A DNA stretch of 64,000 nucleotides from NCBI GenBank assembly GCA_030844895.1, contig CM061227.1, positions 310,001 to 374,000 on the forward strand, in the 5' to 3' direction. Made by a program: the position numbers and the translations under genes. Positions 57,369-64,000 of this stretch are shown one piece after another. A model generated the notes under the pieces. That model made no database searches. It saw only the letters and a program-made list of their open reading frames with translations, and was not told the DNA's origin. Within the stretch, counting starts at the first letter, position 1. Every line of letters starts with the position of its first letter. The stretch is from Ambrosia x helenae. Lineage: Eukaryota; Streptophyta; Magnoliopsida; Asterales; Asteraceae.

Positions 57369-58494
57369 CTAAAAAAAAATAATGGAAAGCAGATTTTTTG
57401 TGAGATTTGGAACAACTAACACATTTTTTAATGAAATGGAATTATTTAAATTAGTTTTTCCAATGTGGGTTACGGGTAATGATTCCCCGTTACCAAATGT
57501 GACTCGTATGTTATTGGTTTGAGGTTTTGAATAAGTTAGACCGAAAGTAGTAGGAAGCATATGTGTGGTAGCACCTGAATCGGCAGTCCAATCCGGAGTG
57601 TCCGTCGCAACATTGCATTTAGCAAGGAAGGCATCGGTGAGATTAGCATCTAGAGATTTTTTAGCAAAAGAACCAAGGTTAGGACAAGTAGTGGCGTAAT
57701 GCCCCTCTTTTCGGCATAATTGACATAAGGGTGGTCTTTTGGTGTAAGAACCGTGCGACCACGATTATTGTTTGAGTGCCGTCCTCTTCCACGGGATGAG
57801 CCGGTACGGTTTTTTGTTTGATTCACGTAAAAGGCGGCTTGGGAAGGTTGAGACCCGTGGAGTTTTTGGACAAACATTTCTTGGTTTTCGGCATTTGCCA
57901 AGAGGTCACGAAAAGAAGGTGCGGGATGGATGGTTCGTTGAGATGTGGAGAAGTTTTCAAAGGAGGCGCCTAGTCCACAAAGGAACCAATGACGCTTATC
58001 CTCATCACTTATGGGATGTCCAATAGCGGCAAGTTGGTCGGATAGGGACTTGAATTTTCGACCAAATTCGGACACAGAGGAGTCTCCTTTTTGAAGGGTT
58101 CGAAGGGTATCCTTTAGATTGTGAATACGTTCGATCGAACAATGGCTATAGGCATCGATTAAAGCTTTACAAACAGTGGCAGCCGTGGTGTGGCCGATGG
58201 TTTCTGCCATGGCCTCTTCGTTAGTGTGGAATTTATTAAAAGAAGGACCTTTTGATCATTGGTTTTCCAAGAAAGGTATGCGGGATTATCCGAGGTTTGA
58301 TTTTCGGTGGATATTTTTTCGGGTGGGGGAGTGGTCGAACCATTAACATGTCCGAGTAAATTGAGATAGGCCAAAACCGGTGTTATTTGTTTCTCCCATG
58401 GGAGATAGTTGGTGGAGTTCAATTTAATGTTAATGAGATGACTAAGGGAATGGATAGGGATTGAGGAGAGGTCAAATGGATTGATTGTAGCCAT
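57369..58494 (-). pseudogene. Copia gag-protease remnant
   Basis: From ATG 58494: MATINPFDLSSIPIHSLSHL, then INIKLNSTNYLPWEKQ, the start of a plant Copia gag. A frameshift near 58215 joins it to IHNLKDTLRTLQKGDSSVSE (gag_2 type). Further shifts lead to a zinc knuckle (LCRKEGHYATTCP), a protease region with ADSGATTHM and pre-integrase sequence SLKNVLVVPNLTKNLLS. It ends about 57369. There is no integrase, RT or RNase H. Several frameshifts make it dead. Confidence 0.85.
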
Positions 58495-58664
58495 TTGAAG
58501 AAACCGATTAGCAAAAAAAAGGACAAGGAAAAGGGTTGACTAGAAGAAAGTAAAAGAAGAAAATAGAAGACTTTGGGATTCGGTTGAAATGAAAAAAAAA
58601 AGGGACAGAAGGCAGCGAATTTTAGAGAGGAAAAGGGATTTGATCTTGTCTGGCTGATACCATA

Positions 58665-58867
58665 TGATAATGGTAAAAACTTGATGGTTTCTATTGATTA
58701 TAGGACAAGTTTAAATACAAGAAAATGTTACAACAAGAAAGGAGAGAATATCTCTCTTTACTAAAAATGTACAAAACATACTAAATGATAATAAAGAGGG
58801 AGATTGACTAGGAGGGAATCAAGGTGAAAAGAGCATTTCAAGGCATGTGTTATGAGATATGTTGACA
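58665..58867 (-). repeat. 5' LTR (203 bp) of the truncated Copia
   Basis: On the minus strand it runs TGTCAACATATC...CCATTATCA. Two bases later TGGTATCAGCCAGAC matches the initiator tRNA-Met primer-binding site. A CTTGTATTTAAACTTG leader is included. The very short LTR fits the Ale/Retrofit-like Copia group. No 3' LTR is found. Confidence 0.75.
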
Positions 58868-59359
58868 ATACCCCACTCAAAAATAGGAAAAAAAAATTAA
58901 TAACTAAATTACAAAAAGGGGCCCACATTCTCTCCAACAAACCGGTCCTTTGGGATGGACGGGCCGAGCTTGGTCCACTCCCTCCGGTATCAAGGATGGA
59001 ATTTTCAATGGTCACTGTTGGCGACAGTTTCCTGACTCAATTTTTTCTCAAGTAATCCACGACGCAAAACTTGTGACCAAAATTTTCTTCCACAATTTGT
59101 GATTGGATTTTTCTTTCACAAATTAAACATGTCACATAAAGAGCTATCTAACTTGTGTCGTAAAATCGATACAAGATTGGCAAGAACTTTATTCTATCGA
59201 AGATCGTCAACGACACAATTTATCATCCTTACTGAGATTTGGGCTTAGTGAGATTTGGGCTTAGATGAAATTGTTGATTAAGTACGTACACACTTTGCAC
59301 TCATTAGTCCGACATGCATTGTTATAAATCCAAATTAGGTACAAAACCACTTTTATTTA
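58868..59359. other. intergenic, no gene seen
   Basis: Includes a tandem duplication GTGAGATTTGGGCTTA (about 59238-59265). Otherwise AT-rich. Confidence 0.4.
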
Positions 59360-59690
59360 TAGGGTTAGATCAAATAAAGTGAAAGAAATATAAAAAGTCG
59401 TAGAAATGATATCAAACGAACTCTGATTGAATTTATTCAAGCGGCATAGAAACCGTCTCATCGAACTCTACAATCTTAGTTTTTAGGTTTTTGCTTTTTT
59501 TTTAGCTTGTAGTTTTTAGAATTTATGTTATATCATTGCGTCTTTTATGTAGCATTGCGTTTTTTTTTTCATAATTGTGTCATTTTTTGCGATTCATTAT
59601 GTCTTTTGTCTTTAGCATTGTGTTATATTTTGTGGCTCATTCTGTCATATTTTTGTGATCTATTGTGTTTTTTGTATCATTATCAATGTT
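59360..59690 (+). repeat. dispersed direct repeat, copy A
   Basis: About 330 bp similar in the same orientation to 63353-63700. Shared blocks include GATCAAATA, CGTCTCATCGAA, ATCTTAGTTTTTAGGTTTTT, ATATCATTG and TGCGATTCATTATGTCTTTT. It contains ATTGTGTTATATTTT tandem variants. Non-coding; family unknown to me. Confidence 0.65.
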
Positions 59691-60047
59691 TGTTACACTA
59701 TTAGGACACTTGACCTTTCATTTATTTTACAATGTTATTATATATACAACTTATTCACAAATTTCGCTTCCAAGGAGGCTTAAGTTTATAATGTTTATGA
59801 TACTAGACTTAATTAATCGATAATGAGGATATGGGTGGACCGTCCGCCATTGATAAATTCATGTTGCCAATAGATTAATGACACCAAGTGGACACCACAC
59901 CTTAAGTGCATTATGCCGTTACCCACTATTAACTATTTGAAAAGAAGGTAGGCCAGCTATGTCTGCCCATAATGTGTAAAGTTATAATCTCACTTAAAGT
60001 TAATTTGGTGTTTAATGAAGTAGTGCACTAAACCTTTTTTACGGAAA

Positions 60048-60192
60048 CTATTTTTATTAACGACAAATTTTATTACACCTTGATTTCACCTCACATTGTA
60101 TTTGTAAGGATTTAAACTTATAACCTCACATTTATCACATTTATAAGGAAGGACACCATACCACTAGACCAAGAGGTCATGGGTTTACCAAA
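60048..60192 (-). mobile_element. probable tRNA-derived SINE
   Basis: On the minus strand the head CTCTTGGTCTAGTGGTATGG (A box TGGTCTAGTGGT) is followed by an AGTTTAAATCC B-box-like motif, then AATCAAGGTGTAATAAAATTTG and an A/T-rich tail. The head resembles a tRNA, but tRNA folding fails in the middle, so it is not a tRNA gene. Confidence 0.5.
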
Positions 60193-60207
60193 ACTATTTA
60201 ACATTGA

Positions 60208-60362
60208 TTCAACACTTAATCATTCAGATCTTTTTAACCATTCAGCACCTAATCAAACAAACAGCCCTTAAGTATTATGGTCTAACGCCCTTTGTGAGAT
60301 GGCAAATTTTCGATTGGGGCGTGAATATGGCGTGAAAGGGGTGGGGCATTGGTGGGCTAACC
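60208..60362 (+). repeat. inverted repeat, left arm
   Basis: About 155 bp that is the reverse complement, with scattered mismatches, of 62936-63090. Shared blocks include AAGTATTATGGTCTAACGCC, GGCGTGAATATGGCGTGAAA and GGGGTGGGGC. Together they bracket 2.6 kb, like terminal inverted repeats. See the right arm. Confidence 0.75.
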
Positions 60363-60520
60363 CTTAGCCTAAGGCGTCTCCCTTTTATCTGGAAGGTTCA
60401 AATCCTATAAAGGTGTAAATATTGATGGTTAAATAGTTACGGAAACTATTTAACCATCAATATTTACACCTTTATAGGATTTGAACCTTCCGGTTAAAAG
60501 GGAGACACCTTAGGCTAAGG
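60362..60520. repeat. 76-bp-arm near-perfect palindrome with B box
   Basis: Arms 60362-60437 and 60445-60520 are reverse complements with about three mismatches and a 7-base loop. Each arm contains CCTTAGCCTAAGG and GGTTCAAATCC, a match to the Pol III B box. It abuts the left inverted-repeat arm. It would form a long hairpin in DNA or RNA. Confidence 0.88.
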
Positions 60521-62079
60521 TTTATGATTTCACTAATTTTCACTTCACTTCATTTATTTTACATTGTGTAAAATAACTTAACTCTATTGTGTAAATACAC
60601 TTTAACCTAAGTGGTGTTTGACAACATCCTAACTAAAAACCATTCTTTTTTTGTCATCTTTTGATACGAGTGATTTTATAATGTGGTGGTAGACGGTGGT
60701 GACTCACCATAGGAGGTGAAACAGAGGAATTATAGAGAAGATAGCTCAATAATTCAGTGATCTTATTCAACAACCCATTATCTGTATATAGACTCTACTA
60801 ACCGACTCAACTATCATTTGTCTAACATTATACATTTTACCCCCTAGACATAGACATATTACATTTTAATCCCTTGACTATTTGACACATATCAATACTC
60901 CCCCATATAAAGTTCTTGACCCTAAGAACTACAACGAATTCACACAAAAATTGAAAGTCCGCCTTGAATCATATAAAGCTGAAGCCTGTTTCTTTTCTTG
61001 ATGATTCGACTGATTCTCAACATGATTCTTTGCAGCTATTTTAAGCATTGACTACACACATTTATTTAGCTCCATAACAAGTTGCTACACATTGTGTAGT
61101 AACAATAGACATCAATATGAATTGGTTCATTCATTATAACAATTCCAGTAGATATGTTTCCACTTCTAATCAAACTCAACATACTTACTTTCCCTTCTGT
61201 ACACTTTTGTGCAATTGTTTGCAGCAGTTTGTTTCTCTTAGCAAATTAGTCCATACAAGCTCCTCTATAATTCTGATAATATCAACCCATGAAACCATCT
61301 AAATATCATAACCCTTCAATCGAAAGCATAAGTTCTGTTGCAGCCATGTGTATTTCAAAAACAACTTCCATTTATAATACACACGAAGCCTAGTGATATA
61401 ATCCCTTTAAACATGATGAGTAGTGAATAAGTACCACCCAAAAACCCATCTAGTAGGACCTTCAAGATAGAATGTAGTTGTGTGATAGTGAATCAAATCC
61501 ATTGAAATGCAGTCATAAAAGTAGTGACTTTGTCGTCTGCACACATATATGAGTAACCATATTTTTGTCCTCTTATTAAAAATTCCCCTCACTAGCCATT
61601 CAAAGATTACAACTATTGCCCACTTGATTATAACTAGTGACCGTAGACTGGATTGTTCTTCGAAGTAATTATCGCCAACCACTCACAAATGACGACATTA
61701 GTCTTTATGCCTTAAACACTATGCTGATTCTTTGCTTTACAAAAATCAAAATATATCTTCATTAATCTTGTTCTCCCATTCCATATATCACCATCCCATG
61801 ATAGGTAATAAATCACATTATAATGTTCCTATTTAACTTCTGATGGACACTTGAAGATTGGGCCATTATACCTATAGAAATGATTCTGGTTATTCAACTC
61901 TAAATTCTTAGAATTCCTAAACCGTGTAAGCGTCAACATACGGTTATCGCCAGCTTCACAAAACATGTTTTCGTATACTTGTTGAACAACAAATGTGAAC
62001 TTCATAATCTCTCCACCTTTACACTCTATATTACAAACCCAACCGTATCTATACTACAAACCCAACCGTATCAATCCAC
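60521..62079. other. interior of the inverted-repeat region, no gene seen
   Basis: AT-rich DNA with many CTTCTCC/ACATATCAATACTCCCCC-type stretches resembling retrotransposon leader or LTR DNA (about 60660-60960). No readable frame is conserved. It is probably part of the same decayed Gypsy copy as the gag remnant that follows. Confidence 0.4.
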
Positions 62080-62514
62080 TTAATTTGTTTTCCACAATGA
62101 AGAAATCCAACACCGATTCCTGTGGGACTGAATTGCGCTATCCCATAAATTGTATATTTCAACCCCTTTTTTTTCTTGACTCGTAACTATTTCCTCATGA
62201 AAATGTATGAGGACTGATATTCTCTTTAGTATCTTATCACCCATTTTAAGTTTGACATTCATATCTTGATTTAAAACACCGATGTCATGTTGAATCTTAT
62301 CACCAATAACCGGGCTTTGATATTCACTTTCAACCCTTTTAGGCATTTCATCAAACACCTTGGGTGCACACTTATCTTCCATTGACTTAAGAGAACAGAG
62401 ATATTCAAATTTTCCCTCATTGCTACTAATCAGATTGCAATTGTGCAGAGAATAAAGTTTACTCACCTTGGGAAAAGATGTTACAATTTGACTTGAAGCT
62501 TTGACCTTCGTCAT
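62080..62514 (-). pseudogene. unrecognised frame, probably Gypsy gag downstream part
   Basis: A 144-codon frame (MTKVKASSQIVTSFPKVSKL onward) rich in Lys, Ser and Glu directly follows the gag frame on the same strand. I do not recognise a domain. Its position fits the variable gag C-terminus of a Gypsy element, or captured host sequence. Confidence 0.35.
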
Positions 62515-62900
62515 TTGCTCCTATAGTATCCTTAATTTGTCCCCCATTCCTTCCAATTCTTCCAATGATGTTTTAGAGTTCAGATCGCTTGAAGATTGCA
62601 CCATGACCACATCCTTGTCTTCCAGATTTGTCCCTAACAATTGAGTTGTAATTGCCTGTTCGTACTCCTCCCAAGACAATTCTTCAACAGTGGTGGTTAC
62701 AGTCTTCAAGAACGATTCATGGCATTTGAGAGCTTTACCCTCTAAATTGATCGCCACAAATCGGACTTTGAAATTTCTTGGGGTTTTGTCCACATAAAAA
62801 AATGTTTACACTTACATATCCAGTCATCCACATTGGTACCATCAAAATTAGGAAATTAAATTTTACCTAATCTATAAAAAAAATCCTTCATTCCCCTCTG
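62515..62900 (-). pseudogene. Ty3/Gypsy gag remnant
   Basis: Minus-strand reading gives FPNFDGTNVDDWICKCKHFF, then after a one-base shift DKTPRNFKVRFVAINLEGKA, LKCHESFLK and LSWEEYEQAITTQLLGTNLE. This is the plant Retrotrans_gag pattern (P.FDG..W...FF, KV..A...LEG.A..WH, W.E...A). A stop lies upstream of FPNFDG and a frameshift at about 62800. There is no protease or RT. Confidence 0.75.
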
Positions 62901-62935
62901 GTGGTCCCCACAATATCCCCTACTTCTTACGTTGT

Positions 62936-63090
62936 TAGCCCACCAACGCCCCACCCCTTTCACGCCATATTCACGCCCAGTCAAAAATTTGCCATCTCAG
63001 AAGGGGCGTTAGACCATAATACTTAGAGGGTGTTTGGTTGATTAAGTGTTGAATGGTTAAGAAGATCTGAATGGTTAAGTGTTGAATGGT
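62936..63090 (-). repeat. inverted repeat, right arm
   Basis: Partner of 60208-60362. The outer part contains GAGGGTGTTTGGTTGATTAA and GAATGGTTAAG repeats, which look like a separate small MITE end. The inner block GGGGCGTTAGACCATAATAC looks like another terminus. Nesting of two elements is therefore possible. Confidence 0.7.
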
Positions 63091-63352
63091 TCAACTACAT
63101 CCCAAGTCTGAATGCTTCAGCATTAACCATTCCATTTAGAGGCTCATTAAAAGCCTTACCAAATAGCCCCTTAGCCTTACCATCATATCGTATCCCTTTG
63201 GGACTATTAATTACTAAATTAACTTGATTATTACAAAGCGGAAAGTTATTCATTAAACATACTAGGTTAGAACCCGCGTATTGCATTAGTTGAATAAGTA
63301 AAGTAATTGTTAGTAATAAAGATATAGAAATCATAAAATGATATATTGAGAT

Positions 63353-63700
63353 AGGGTTATGATCAAATACACAGTGAAAGAAAAATAGGAAGTCGTAGGA
63401 AGTGTATCAAACGGACTCCGATTGAACTCATTCAAGCGGCATTGGAACCGTCTCATCGAATCCTACGATCTTAGTTTTTAGGTTTTTCCTCTTTTGGATT
63501 TTTACCTTGTAGTTTAAGAATTTACGTTATATCATTGTGTCTTTTTCTTATTTTCATCACTGTGTCAATTTTGCGATTCATTATGTCTTTTTTCTTCGAC
63601 ATTGTGTTATATTTTTCGACATTGTATTATATTTTGTGGCTTATTGTGTTATATTTTATGATTTATTATGTTTTTTTTTTGTATCATTTTCACCCTTCTC
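63353..63700 (+). repeat. dispersed direct repeat, copy B
   Basis: Second copy of the repeat at 59360-59690, with clear block-wise identity over about 330 bp. Short peptides read here are Phe/Tyr/Ile-rich artefacts of T-rich sequence. Confidence 0.65.
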
Positions 63701-64000
63701 ATTTTTTTACACTGTGTAGAATAATTTGACCTTATTGAGATAAGATATTTAAGTTTATATATATATTATGATTTATTAAGAGAATCGAGGAAAACATCTC
63801 GGGCTCATAGAACTGTAACACGTGACACTCAATATTGTTATTGTTATTTAATAACTTTCAAAAAAAATATTGTTATTCACACGACATGGAGATAATTTGT
63901 GATTTTATTTTAGAAAAGATTCAAACACGTCACCTTATACCACTTGATTCATGTTACCACAAGTGAACAATCATCTCACCTTTTTTTGCACAAAAAGCCG
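63701..64000. other. window edge, no gene seen
   Basis: AT-rich DNA with a short TA run at about 63757-63769; nothing else is recognised. Confidence 0.4.

Noticed and set aside
60048..60192. A tRNA gene
   Set aside because: Only A- and B-box-like motifs are present; the cloverleaf arms do not pair, so a SINE head is more likely.
1..64000. A clustered pathway or defence locus
   Set aside because: The five apparently intact genes belong to unrelated functions; no co-oriented related genes, NLR or receptor clusters were seen.

Overview
The window is nuclear DNA of a flowering plant. Genes contain short GT..AG introns, the intergenic space is AT-rich and full of simple repeats, and transposable elements of almost every plant class are present. 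The gene families and the style of repeats suggest a eudicot, possibly Asteraceae, but that is inference: no rRNA, organellar or species marker is present. All exon joins below were deduced by eye from reading frame, splice sites and intron phase.

Layout. 1-3.1 kb: low-complexity DNA with a tRNA-derived SINE (2821-3049). 4.0-5.1 kb: three-exon HAD-type acid phosphatase/vegetative storage protein gene (+). 6.0-7.2 kb: broken PIF/Harbinger transposase. 9.1-10.6 kb: single-exon membrane-anchored methyltransferase-like gene (-) with a possible uORF. 11.6-12.3 kb: foldback element. 13.1-27.1 kb: three tandem HSP70 copies (-), one truncated and all frameshifted. Between copies 1 and 2 lies a three-level nest: a hAT transposase remnant split by a MULE-like inverted-repeat element, itself split by a solo LTR. 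28.0-39.1 kb: an eight-exon ferroportin/IREG gene (-) whose last intron holds a young 6.46-kb Copia element (+). Its first intron holds a SINE with a 14-bp target duplication. 39.9-41.1 kb: a hAT MITE and a CACTA end. 41.2-44.6 kb: a small Sel1/TPR-like gene (-) with an apparent 3'UTR intron. 45.3-45.5 kb: a stray TRS120 (TRAPPII) fragment. 46.6-47.5 kb: two MITEs. 48.5-51.1 kb: a two-exon short-chain dehydrogenase gene (+) whose intron holds a 1.0-kb Helitron. 51.3-64 kb: accessory DNA with two deleted CACTA elements, more copies of the chimeric SINE, a truncated short-LTR Copia, a SINE, a 76-bp-arm palindrome and a Gypsy gag remnant between inverted repeats.

Five loci look like host genes that could be expressed: acid phosphatase, methyltransferase-like protein, ferroportin, the Sel1-like protein and the SDR. 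They belong to unrelated pathways and do not form a cluster. The most informative content is the record of insertions: target duplications, nesting order and identical LTRs can be read directly. I see no CRISPR array, operon or organised defence system.
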